Source of the DNA: a bacterium
Lineage (GTDB): Bacteria; Actinomycetota; Thermoleophilia; Solirubrobacterales; 70-9
Length of the DNA: 7,135 bases
Assembly (NCBI GenBank): GCA_002919115.1
Contig: PKER01000200.1
Span: 1-7,135 of the forward strand
Direction: 5' to 3'
Both the position numbers and the translations under genes were made by a program. Shown one piece after another: positions 1 to 6,107 of this stretch. Each line of letters opens with the position of its first letter. Positions within the stretch are counted from its first letter, which is position 1. The notes under the pieces are model-generated. The model searched no databases. It saw only the letters and a list, made by a program, of their open reading frames with translations, and had not been told where the DNA came from.

Positions 1-34
1 GCGCCCGCCGCGGGCCCCCGCGCCCCCGCCGGCC
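1..34 (-). terminator. GC hairpin downstream of trxB (possible terminator)
   Basis: The 34 bases after the trxB stop are almost pure G and C. They contain CGCGG at 9-13 and CCGCG at 18-22, able to form a short strong stem beginning 12 bases past the stop codon. There is no T-tract, so this would be at best the T-less kind of terminator proposed for actinobacteria. The window edge hides what follows. Confidence 0.2.
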
Positions 35-1045
35 TCAGCCCGCCTGCTCGGCGGTCGCCTCGAGCGCCTCGCCCGAGCGGCCGGCCCAGGTGGCCTCCGG
101 CGAGGGCGGCGTGTCGCGCAGGTACCACTCGGCGTCCAGCGCGCCCATGCAGCCGGTGCCGGCCGCGGTGATCGCCTGGCGGTAGGTGTGATCGACCAGA
201 TCGCCGACCGCGAACACGCCGGCGAGGTTCGTGCGCGTCGACTTGCCCTGGGTCACGACGTAGCCGTTCTCGTCGACCTCGACCTGGTCGCGCACCAGCT
301 CGGAGCGCGGGATGTGGCCGATCGCCACGAAGGCGCCGCCGACCGCAAGCTCCTCCTCGGCGCCGGTCTCGGCGTGCCGCAGGCGCACGGCGCGCAGCTT
401 GCCGTCCTCGCCGGCGAGGAACTCCTCGACGGTGTACGGGGTCTTGAACTCGATGTTGGGCACCGAGCGGGCGCGCTCGAGCATGATCTGCGAGGCGCGG
501 AACTCGTCGCGGCGGTGCACGATCGTGAGCTTCGAGGCGTACTTGGCGACGAAGATCGCGTCCTCCATCGCCGAGTCGCCGCCGCCGACGACGATCACCT
601 CCTCGCCCGCGAAGAACGCGCCGTCGCACACCCCGCAGGTGGAGACGCCGCGGCCCGAGAGCTCCATCTCGCCGGGCACGCCCAGGCGCCGCGGCTCCGC
701 GCCCATGGCGAGGATCACGGCCTTGGCGACGTACTCGTCGTCGCCCACCCAGACGCGCTGCAGGCCGCCGTCGGACAGCTCGATGCGCGTAGCGTCGTCG
801 GTGATGAAGCGGGTGCCGAAGCGCTCGGCCTGGGCGCGGAACTCCTGCATCATCTGCGGGCCCATCACGCCCTCGGGGTAGCCGGGGAAGTTCTCGACCT
901 CGGTCGTGTTCTGCAGCTGGCCGCCCCACTGGAAGCCCTCGATGACGAGGGGCTCGAGGTTGGCGCGCGCGCTGTAGAGCGCCGCGGTGTACCCGGACGG
1001 CCCGCCTCCCACGATGATCAGGTTCTCGATGCGCTTCTCAGTCAC
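35..1045 (-). CDS. trxB: Thioredoxin-disulfide reductase (TrxB)
   Basis: This low-molecular-weight FAD enzyme passes electrons from NADPH to oxidised thioredoxin in the cytoplasm. The 336-residue product has the FAD-binding GGGPSG at 13-18, the redox pair C137-G-V-C140 followed by DGAFF, the NADPH-binding GGGDSA at 154-159 with HRR at 177-179 for the 2'-phosphate, and the second FAD motif GDLVD at 281-285. The length is slightly above the usual 310-320 because of a loose C-terminal tail from about residue 311. The start is GTG at 1045, supported by the ribosome site GAGAGGGG seven bases upstream. The common active site is CATC, so CGVC is a mild variant. The gene follows the flippase-like gene by 53 bp and probably has its own promoter. 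No thioredoxin gene is visible; the window ends 34 bp past the stop. Assignment is secure. Confidence 0.96.
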   Translation of the reverse strand: MTEKRIENLIIVGGGPSGYTAALYSARANLEPLVIEGFQWGGQLQNTTEVENFPGYPEGVMGPQMMQEFRAQAERFGTRFITDDATRIELSDGGLQRVWVGDDEYVAKAVILAMGAEPRRLGVPGEMELSGRGVSTCGVCDGAFFAGEEVIVVGGGDSAMEDAIFVAKYASKLTIVHRRDEFRASQIMLERARSVPNIEFKTPYTVEEFLAGEDGKLRAVRLRHAETGAEEELAVGGAFVAIGHIPRSELVRDQVEVDENGYVVTQGKSTRTNLAGVFAVGDLVDHTYRQAITAAGTGCMGALDAEWYLRDTPPSPEATWAGRSGEALEATAEQAG

Positions 1046-1052
1046 TGGCTAG

Positions 1053-1060
1053 CCCCTCTC
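1053..1060 (-). promoter_or_regulatory. Ribosome binding site of trxB
   Basis: Read on the minus strand this is GAGAGGGG, a purine-rich Shine-Dalgarno-like stretch seven bases before the GTG codon at 1045. It supports that non-ATG start. Confidence 0.6.
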
Positions 1061-1075
1061 AAACACCTTCTGGCA

Positions 1076-1090
1076 GGGCGCACAACGCCC
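1076..1090 (-). other. Small GC stem-loop in the trxB leader
   Basis: GGGCG-CACAA-CGCCC is a perfect 5-bp stem with a five-base loop. It lies between the putative trxB -10 and its ribosome site, so it would be at the very 5' end of the trxB transcript. It could stabilise the message or be a chance product of high GC. No T-run follows it, so a classical terminator of the upstream gene is unlikely. Confidence 0.25.
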
Positions 1091-1097
1091 GTAAGCA

Positions 1098-1126
1098 ATC
1101 ATACTTTACTTTCTGAAGTAATGGAA
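1098..1126 (-). promoter_or_regulatory. Putative trxB promoter with operator-like inverted repeat
   Basis: On the minus strand a good -10 hexamer, TATGAT (1103-1098), sits 17 bases after a poor -35, TTCCAT (1126-1121). The spacer is filled by a perfect inverted repeat, TTACTT-TCTG-AAGTAA as read on the plus strand (1106-1121). The -10 overlaps the TGA stop of the upstream flippase-like gene. This patch is conspicuously AT-rich in a very GC-rich window. A weak -35 plus an inverted repeat in the spacer is the layout of regulated promoters, but the regulator cannot be named. Expected transcript start is near 1090. Confidence 0.42.
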
Positions 1127-2268
1127 TGGAACCCGCTTCCCGGCAGGGATTCGGCGGCGTCGTTGCCGACCGGCGCGTGGCGGCGTTCCTCCTCCCAGCG
1201 CTGCACGGTCTTGCGGAGCTGGAAGAACGCCACGACCCCCGGGGGGATCGGCAGCCAGAACGCGATCAGCCGGTAGCAGAGCACCGCAGCGATCACAGCC
1301 GAGCTCGGCAGTCCGAACAGGACGAAGGTACCGATCATCCCGGCGTCGACGGGGCCGACGCCGCTCGGCGACGGGATCAGGTTCGCGAACATCCCGACGA
1401 AGAACCCCTGCACGACCACGGCGCCGGGCACGTCGACGTCGAACGCCTTGAAGGAGGCCCACAGGATCGCGATGTTCGCCGCCCAGAAGCCTATCGCGCC
1501 GACCACGGCGAGCCCGCCGCGCGACGGCGAGCGCACGAAGTCCATCGCCATGCGGGTCCCGGTCGCGGCGGTGGCCGGGACGGACGCGAGCCGCACGGCG
1601 ATCCGGCCCCAGCGCGTGTCCGGCGACGAGTGCGCGAGGCGCCGCTCGATGTCCTCGGGCACGAGCGCGAGCAAGAGGAAGAGCACGACGACGCCGCCGG
1701 CGATCGCGGCCGGCACGACCGTGAGGCCGACGGGCGCGTTGCCGGCGAGGACCCCGGTGCGCAGGAGGATGCCGTCGATGATCAGCGTGAACATGTAGAC
1801 GGCGTAGAGCAGGACGAGGAAGGCCACCATGCGGGCCGCCGACTGGCGCCGCGGCATGCCCGCCTTGCGCAGCGCCCAGTAGGTCAGCACCAGCCCGCCG
1901 GCGCCGCCCGCCGAGAAGATCCGCGTCGCCGCGAGGCCGGCCATGGTGATCTGGTAGCTCTCGCTCCAGCGCAGCCGCAGCGTGCGCTCCCCGACCACGC
2001 CCCGGAAGAGAGCGACGTAGGAGAAGAACATGAACACGCTGCACAGCAGCGCGATCGCGATCCAGGTCGTGTCGCCGCGGCCCATCCTCCGCAGGCCGTC
2101 CTCGACGCCGACGAGCTGCGGCAGCAGGAAGTAGATCGCGAAGACGAGCGCGAGTACCGCGAGGGCGCTCTGGATCAGGCGCCTGCGGTCCGCGAAGAAC
2201 GAAGGCTCCTCGTCGACCTCCGCCTCTTCCGCGCGTTCGGGCGCCTCTGGGTCAGCCATCTGGGCCAT
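1099..2268 (-). CDS. YbhN-type / LPG-synthase-TM flippase-like integral membrane protein
   Basis: This 389-residue polytopic membrane protein resembles the UPF0104/LPG_synthase_TM family (YbhN, AglD, and the membrane half of MprF). Members are linked to moving or modifying lipids; the substrate here is unknown. An acidic cytoplasmic tail (1-25) precedes about eight hydrophobic segments near 31-50, 69-90, 105-130, 147-168, 182-203, 251-273, 285-318 and 323-350. Family signatures are the glycine-rich SAGGAGGL at 119-126, the loop PSPSGVGPVD at 299-308 and YRLIAFWLPI at 332-341. There is no soluble lysyl-transferase domain, so it is not a full MprF. ATG at 2268 is used; ATG at 2259 is possible, and neither has a clear ribosome site. 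It starts 13 bp after the PAP2-like gene, implying cotranscription and translational coupling. Its last codons overlap the likely trxB promoter. Confidence 0.82.
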   Translation of the reverse strand: MAQMADPEAPERAEEAEVDEEPSFFADRRRLIQSALAVLALVFAIYFLLPQLVGVEDGLRRMGRGDTTWIAIALLCSVFMFFSYVALFRGVVGERTLRLRWSESYQITMAGLAATRIFSAGGAGGLVLTYWALRKAGMPRRQSAARMVAFLVLLYAVYMFTLIIDGILLRTGVLAGNAPVGLTVVPAAIAGGVVVLFLLLALVPEDIERRLAHSSPDTRWGRIAVRLASVPATAATGTRMAMDFVRSPSRGGLAVVGAIGFWAANIAILWASFKAFDVDVPGAVVVQGFFVGMFANLIPSPSGVGPVDAGMIGTFVLFGLPSSAVIAAVLCYRLIAFWLPIPPGVVAFFQLRKTVQRWEEERRHAPVGNDAAESLPGSGFHSITSESKV

Positions 2269-2281
2269 ACTCGCAGGCGCG

Positions 2282-3238
2282 TCAGCCGTTAGCGATGCGC
2301 TCGAGCCTCTGGAGCACGCGATTGACTGCCAGGACCGTCGGCTCCCCGAGGCGCTCGCCCCGCCGCACGGCCGCCACCAGCGCGGCGCCCGCGGCCAGGT
2401 CGGTCACGTAGTGCTCGCCCAGGTAGACGAGCGCGAAGCCGAGCGTGAACGTGTAGGCGAACCCCGCGAGGCCGGCCACCTTGTCCGTCTCGGCCAATAG
2501 CAGCGCCGCCATCAGCGAGCTGCCGAAGTGCAGCGACGGGAACGCTGCCCAGGGGTTCCCGCCGAACGAGTCGTAGAGGAAGGGGAAGGCCGGTCCCCAG
2601 ACGTCCTTGGCCACGTCGAGCATCAGCCGGCGCACCTCCTCCTCGGTGTAGCCGTTCTCGGCCGCCCACCACGGGGGCGCCGTCGGCACCGCGAAGTACA
2701 GGAAGCAGCCGAGGTCGTAGGTGGCCGACATCTGCCGGGCCGCGCGCGGGAAGCGGGACTCGTCGCGCAGCAGGATGTACAGCAGGGCGAGGTGCGGGAC
2801 CAAGAACCACGCCCAGTGCACCACCGAGAGGGCGCGGTCGAGCGCCGTCGGGTTCTCGGGGTGGGCGAGGGCGCGCTGCAGCCTCGAGTTGGGCAGCTCG
2901 CCGCGGCCGAGCCAGCGGTCGATCTTGATCGGGTAGTGGATCCGCAGCCGCTTGCGCAGCGCCTCGGGGTCGTCGTAGGGGATCTCGTGGACGGTCATGA
3001 ATCCCCACATCTGCAGCGCGTAGAGCGCGACGTCGCGCTTGCGGGTGCGCGGGCGCAGGACGGCGAGCGCGGGCGGGCCGGCGATCGCGGCGGCGATGCT
3101 GACGGCCGGCTTGGCCCTGAGCTTGCGGCGCATGACCGGGACCACGATCGAGGCGGCGACCGCGGCGCCGGCGCCGAGCCTCACCGCTGTGCGTAGGGCC
3201 GGGCTCGGTCGCTTCGTTGATCGGATGAGCCGGCGCAA
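2282..3238 (-). CDS. PAP2-superfamily membrane phosphatase/phosphotransferase, Aur1/inositolphosphotransferase-like (PAP2_3)
   Basis: This 318-residue membrane enzyme belongs to the PAP2 superfamily. The best fit is the PAP2_3 branch that includes Aur1-type inositol-phosphotransferases, which act on lipid phosphates at the membrane. The catalytic features are PSLH with H237, and GEHYVTD with nucleophile H276 and partner D280. The arginine of the classical SRx5Hx3D motif is absent, as I recall for Aur1-like members. APPWW at 187-191 is another family mark. Hydrophobic segments lie near 21-35, 45-61, 138-158, 172-187, 240-250, 253-273 and 280-292. A conserved-looking region at 101-123 (YPIKIDRWL) is typical of actinobacterial members as I recall them. 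The start is TTG at 3238; GTG at codon 19 is an alternative. It leads the minus-strand lipid pair and is divergent from the oxidase-like operon. Donor and acceptor lipids cannot be read from sequence. Confidence 0.8.
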   Translation of the reverse strand: MRRLIRSTKRPSPALRTAVRLGAGAAVAASIVVPVMRRKLRAKPAVSIAAAIAGPPALAVLRPRTRKRDVALYALQMWGFMTVHEIPYDDPEALRKRLRIHYPIKIDRWLGRGELPNSRLQRALAHPENPTALDRALSVVHWAWFLVPHLALLYILLRDESRFPRAARQMSATYDLGCFLYFAVPTAPPWWAAENGYTEEEVRRLMLDVAKDVWGPAFPFLYDSFGGNPWAAFPSLHFGSSLMAALLLAETDKVAGLAGFAYTFTLGFALVYLGEHYVTDLAAGAALVAAVRRGERLGEPTVLAVNRVLQRLERIANG

Positions 3239-3247
3239 TGCGCGGCG

Positions 3248-3253
3248 AGTATA
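3248..3253 (-). promoter_or_regulatory. Putative -10 of the PAP2-like/flippase-like transcript
   Basis: On the minus strand TATACT lies nine bases before the TTG start at 3238. The hexamer 17 bases further upstream, TTCGCT (3276-3271), is a poor -35. Transcription would begin at or within a few bases of the start codon, giving a leaderless message. That fits the lack of any ribosome site in front of the TTG. Confidence 0.35.
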
Positions 3254-3389
3254 GGTGTGCAGGCCCGTTCAGCGAACCCGAGGCCGCTCGACCACGTCCG
3301 CCGCGTTGCCCGCGCGGTCCGCGGCGTTGACGGCCACGTCCTGGGGTCGCCGCCGGCGTCACACGGCGCATGGCGATGCGTGTTGCGGA

Positions 3390-3403
3390 CGCTCGCGCGA
3401 GCG
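3390..3403. repeat. 14-bp perfect palindrome upstream of the oxidase-like operon
   Basis: CGCTCGCGCGAGCG reads identically on both strands and lies 45 bp before the ATG of the subunit II gene. Its position suits an operator, but an all-GC-rich palindrome of this size can arise by chance in such DNA. Confidence 0.3.
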
Positions 3404-3448
3404 GCCGGAGACGGCGAGCGAAGAGAGGTGGCAGCCGCTCCGATTAGA

Positions 3449-4360
3449 ATGGCGCCCGCCTTGAGCCCCTCGAAGACCCGCACTCGTGTCCTGCGCCGGG
3501 CCCTGTCCACCGGGGCCCTAGCGCTTGGTATCTGCGCGGCGCTCGCCGCGCCGGCCGTGGCGAACCCGATCGCCCCCGATCCGGCGCATTCGCCGAACGC
3601 CGAGGACATCCGCGTCGCCTACTGGGTGACGCTGATCGTCGCGGCGGCGCTCGCCGTCGTCTTCCTCGGCGCGCTGTTCGTGGCGCTGCGCCGCTTCCGG
3701 GAGCGCCGGGGCGCCAGCCCGCGCCGCGTCACCGGCGGCACCGGGATCACGCTCCGCGTGGCCGGCGCGCTCGGCCTCGTCGCCGTCGCGCTGTTCGTGG
3801 TCGGCGTGCTGACCACCGAGTCCGCGCGCAAGCTCGAGCCGTCCGGTCCCGACGGCCTGACCGCGGCGACCGCGCGCCACGCGCAGGTCGGCGTGAAGGA
3901 CGTGCCGCAGCCCGAGCCCGGCTCCGACGAGCCCGCCGAGGGCGCGCCGCTCGTGATCAACGCGGTCGGCCAGCAGTGGATGTGGCGCTTCGAGTACCCG
4001 GGCGAGCGCGAGGACATCGCCGAGGTCTTCTCCTACAACGAGCTCGTCGTCCCGGTCGACACCGCGGTGCTCCTCAACGTCCGCACCGTCGACGTCCTGC
4101 ACCGCTGGTTCGTCCCCGCCTTGGGCGGGCAGGTCGACGCCGTGCCCGGGACCACCACGCAGACTTGGTTCAAGGCCGACGAGGTCGGTCGCTACCCCGG
4201 CGCCTCCACGATGTACTCCGGCACAGGCTTCCCCGCGATGCGCATCTGGGTGCGCGTCGTCGAGCCTGAGGAGTACGAGCAGTACATCGAGCAGCGCGCC
4301 AACGATCTGACCGAGGCCCAGGGTGCAGTCGAGGAGCAGAACCGCGAGGCGGAGGAGTGA
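3449..4360 (+). CDS. CuA-less cytochrome c oxidase subunit II homologue (CoxB/CtaC-like)
   Basis: This 303-residue exported membrane protein has the subunit II architecture: a signal peptide with a twin-arginine-like basic start and likely cleavage after APAVA (A38), helices at about 56-80 and 100-122, then an extracytoplasmic cupredoxin domain from about 166 to 272. Conserved are QQWMWRFEYP (175-184, including the aromatic electron-entry region) and VLHRWFVPALGG (216-227). In the CuA loop, canonical CSELCGxxHxxM aligns with residues 253-264. Both cysteines are Ser (S253, S257), the glutamate is M255 and the second histidine is F261; only H218 and M264 remain. CuA binding is therefore not expected. 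The Glu-rich tail (272-303) may be a short coiled coil. ATG at 3449 is chosen because it begins the signal peptide cleanly; GTG at 3428 is an in-frame alternative, and neither has an ideal ribosome site. It heads a tight operon with the subunit I homologue. No cytochrome c domain is fused. Confidence 0.88.
   Translation: MAPALSPSKTRTRVLRRALSTGALALGICAALAAPAVANPIAPDPAHSPNAEDIRVAYWVTLIVAAALAVVFLGALFVALRRFRERRGASPRRVTGGTGITLRVAGALGLVAVALFVVGVLTTESARKLEPSGPDGLTAATARHAQVGVKDVPQPEPGSDEPAEGAPLVINAVGQQWMWRFEYPGEREDIAEVFSYNELVVPVDTAVLLNVRTVDVLHRWFVPALGGQVDAVPGTTTQTWFKADEVGRYPGASTMYSGTGFPAMRIWVRVVEPEEYEQYIEQRANDLTEAQGAVEEQNREAEE
4351..4357 (+). promoter_or_regulatory. Ribosome binding site deciding the subunit I start
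   Basis: GGAGGAG lies in the last codons of the subunit II gene. It abuts the GTG at 4357, too close to serve it, but is eight bases from the in-frame GTG at 4366. The later GTG is therefore the more likely start, and translation would be coupled to the end of the upstream gene. Confidence 0.65.
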
Positions 4361-4365
4361 ACCGA

Positions 4366-6102
4366 GTGACCACCCCGACGATCACCGAACCGCGCCCTGA
4401 GCTGGTCACCCGCGAGGTGCCGCGGAAGGGCATCGCCTGGATCGAGGCCGCCTCGAACGGCGATCACAAGGCGGTCGCCAAGCTCTACCTGGGCACGGCC
4501 GGGACCTTCCTCGCCGTGGCCGCCCTGCTCTTCGGGCTGACCCGGCTCCAGCTCATCGTCCCGGACAACACGATGATCCAGCCGGAGATCTTCTACCGGC
4601 TGCTGTCCGGCATGCAGGCGAGCGCGATCCTGTTCTTCGCCGTGCCGCTCTTCTGCGGGCTTATCAGCTACATCGTGCCCCTGCAGATCGGCGCCCGCGG
4701 CGTCGCCCTGCCCCGCCTGCACCAGGTCTCGTACTGGCTGTACGCGGTGGGCGCGCTCACCTTCTTCGCGGGCTACCTCTACGCGGCGTCCGAGAACCCG
4801 CTCGCCCCGTTCGCGCCCCTCGCCTACGAGGAGTACTCCGTGACCAACGGCGTCGACGCCTGGATGGCCGGCGCCGGCCTCACCGTCCTCGGCTTCCTCT
4901 GCTGGGCGATCAACATGATCGTCACGCTGCACACGCGGCGGGCGCCCGGCATGGCGTGGCGGCGCGCCCCGATCTTCACGTGGGCGGCGGCCGCGATCAG
5001 CTACGTGCTGTTCGTCGTCTCGCCGGTGTTCCTCGCGGGGCTGACGATGCTGATGGTCGACCGCCGTTTCGACGGCCACTTCTTCGACGCGCTCGAGGGT
5101 GGCTCGCCGCTGCTCTTCGAGCACCTCGCCTGGTTCTTCTTCGCGGGCGTGCACGCGGTGATCCTGATCGGCGCGATGGGCGCGATCTCGGAGATCGTCC
5201 CGACCTTCGCGCGCAAGCCGCTCTTCAGCCGCGGCGCGGTCGCCGGCTCGCTCGTCGCGATCGCGGTCCTCGGCGTCCTCGCCTACATGCAGAACCTCTA
5301 CACCGCGCCGCTCGCCTGGGGCGTGCAGTACGCGACGATGGTCGTCGCCCTCGCGCTGCTCGTCCCCGTCGGCCTGGTCCTCTTCAACTGGGTCGCGACG
5401 CTGTGGGACGGCTCGATCGCCGCGCGCGCGCCGCTCGCGCTCGCGGTGGCGGGGATCGTGCTGCTCGTCATCGGCCTGGCCGGCGAGCTGATGACCGCCG
5501 TCATGCCGGTCGCGTGGCAGCTCGAGAACACCACCGCCGCGCAGGCCGACACGATCCTGGTCGTGCTCGGCGGGGGCGTGCTCGGCGGCTTCGCCGCGCT
5601 GCATTACTGGCTTCCGAAGATCACGGGCCGGGCGGTCGGCGAGGGCCTCGCCAAGGCCGCGGCGGGCCTGATCGTCGCCGGCGCGCTGGTCTTCTTCGTG
5701 TGCATGACCTTCGCCGGGCTGGAGGGCCAGCCGGTGGACGTCTACCGCTTCTACGAGGGGACCGGCGTGAGCGCGTACAACCTGATCGCCTCGATCGCCG
5801 CGTTCGTGATCGCGATCGGCGTGCTGCTCGAGCTCGGCAACCTCGCTTACTCCTACGGCAACGGCCGCCGCGTCGGCCACGACCCGTGGGGCGGCAGCAC
5901 GCTCGAGTGGTTCGCGCTCTCCCCGCCGCCGCCGCACAACTTCGACGCCGTGCCCGACGTGCGGAGCGCCGAGCCCATGCGCGACATCCGCGAGGCCGTG
6001 CGGGCGCGTGAGCGCGCGTACGCGCCGCCCAAGCCGCTGCCCCGGTCGGAGCCGGCCGCGAGCGGTGCCGACCGAGCAGGCGACGGCCCCTCAGTAGCCT
6101 GA
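4366..6102 (+). CDS. Heme-copper oxidase subunit I homologue lacking all heme and CuB ligands (CoxA/CtaD-like)
   Basis: This 578-residue, roughly 12-helix membrane protein is plainly an A-family heme-copper oxidase subunit I by scaffold: VPLQIGAR (104-111), TMLMVDRRF (227-235), ISEI (274-277), FNWVATLW (340-347), YWLPKITGR (414-422) and C-terminal TLEW...SPPP (512-522). Every metal ligand is replaced. The helix 2 heme histidine is M83; the helix 6 CuB histidine is A260 and the cross-linked tyrosine A264; the CuB pair HH is Q309-N310; helix 10 HFH is D395-T396-I397. The K-channel lysine is V338, and the propionate-binding RR is V457-D458. No other histidines sit in these helices except H263, one turn from the lost CuB ligand. 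It should not bind heme a, a3 or CuB, so it cannot be a conventional oxidase. The frame is intact. GTG at 4366 has a ribosome site; GTG at 4357 would add three residues. It is 5 bp from both neighbours. Its role is unknown. Confidence 0.9.
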   Translation: MTTPTITEPRPELVTREVPRKGIAWIEAASNGDHKAVAKLYLGTAGTFLAVAALLFGLTRLQLIVPDNTMIQPEIFYRLLSGMQASAILFFAVPLFCGLISYIVPLQIGARGVALPRLHQVSYWLYAVGALTFFAGYLYAASENPLAPFAPLAYEEYSVTNGVDAWMAGAGLTVLGFLCWAINMIVTLHTRRAPGMAWRRAPIFTWAAAAISYVLFVVSPVFLAGLTMLMVDRRFDGHFFDALEGGSPLLFEHLAWFFFAGVHAVILIGAMGAISEIVPTFARKPLFSRGAVAGSLVAIAVLGVLAYMQNLYTAPLAWGVQYATMVVALALLVPVGLVLFNWVATLWDGSIAARAPLALAVAGIVLLVIGLAGELMTAVMPVAWQLENTTAAQADTILVVLGGGVLGGFAALHYWLPKITGRAVGEGLAKAAAGLIVAGALVFFVCMTFAGLEGQPVDVYRFYEGTGVSAYNLIASIAAFVIAIGVLLELGNLAYSYGNGRRVGHDPWGGSTLEWFALSPPPPHNFDAVPDVRSAEPMRDIREAVRARERAYAPPKPLPRSEPAASGADRAGDGPSVA

Positions 6103-6107
6103 CTGCC

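Larger units (their letters stand above)
3239..3448. other. Divergent intergenic spacer between the lipid pair and the oxidase-like operon
   Basis: These 210 bases separate two divergently transcribed operons. On the minus side they hold a TATACT -10 candidate. Near the plus side there is a perfect 14-bp palindrome at 3390-3403 and a purine-rich stretch at 3421-3428. I found no convincing plus-strand -35/-10 pair, and no RNA gene or repeat. An open frame runs through it in phase with the subunit II gene, but it would overlap the divergent promoter and adds no recognisable domain. Confidence 0.5.

Noticed and set aside
188..1276. Plus-strand open frame opposite trxB
   Set aside because: Low-complexity Ala/Asp/His/Arg-rich product with no ribosome site. 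trxB on the other strand is unmistakable.
1099..2268. Full MprF lysyl-phosphatidylglycerol synthase
   Set aside because: Only the membrane region is present; no soluble transferase domain follows.
3257..3448. N-terminal extension of the subunit II gene by 64 codons
   Set aside because: It would place a long Arg-rich stretch before the signal peptide and overlap the divergent promoter region. The ATG at 3449 gives a normal exported protein.
3445..3450. TAGAAT as a -10 for the oxidase-like operon
   Set aside because: It overlaps the ATG, so transcription would begin inside the gene, and there is no -35 at the right spacing.
4192..5937. Long minus-strand open frame antisense to the subunit I gene
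   Set aside because: Its product is dominated by Arg, Asp, Glu, His and Gly with no domain, as expected from the mirror of a GC-rich gene. The plus-strand frame has clear oxidase motifs.
4366..6102. Subunit I as a quinol oxidase, cbb3 oxidase or nitric oxide reductase
   Set aside because: All of these retain the six conserved histidines. The scaffold motifs are A-family, and the ligands are absent.
4366..6102. Ligand loss caused by sequencing errors or a frameshift
   Set aside because: The frame is open throughout and the residues flanking every lost ligand match the family in register. Six independent sites could not be altered by a few errors.
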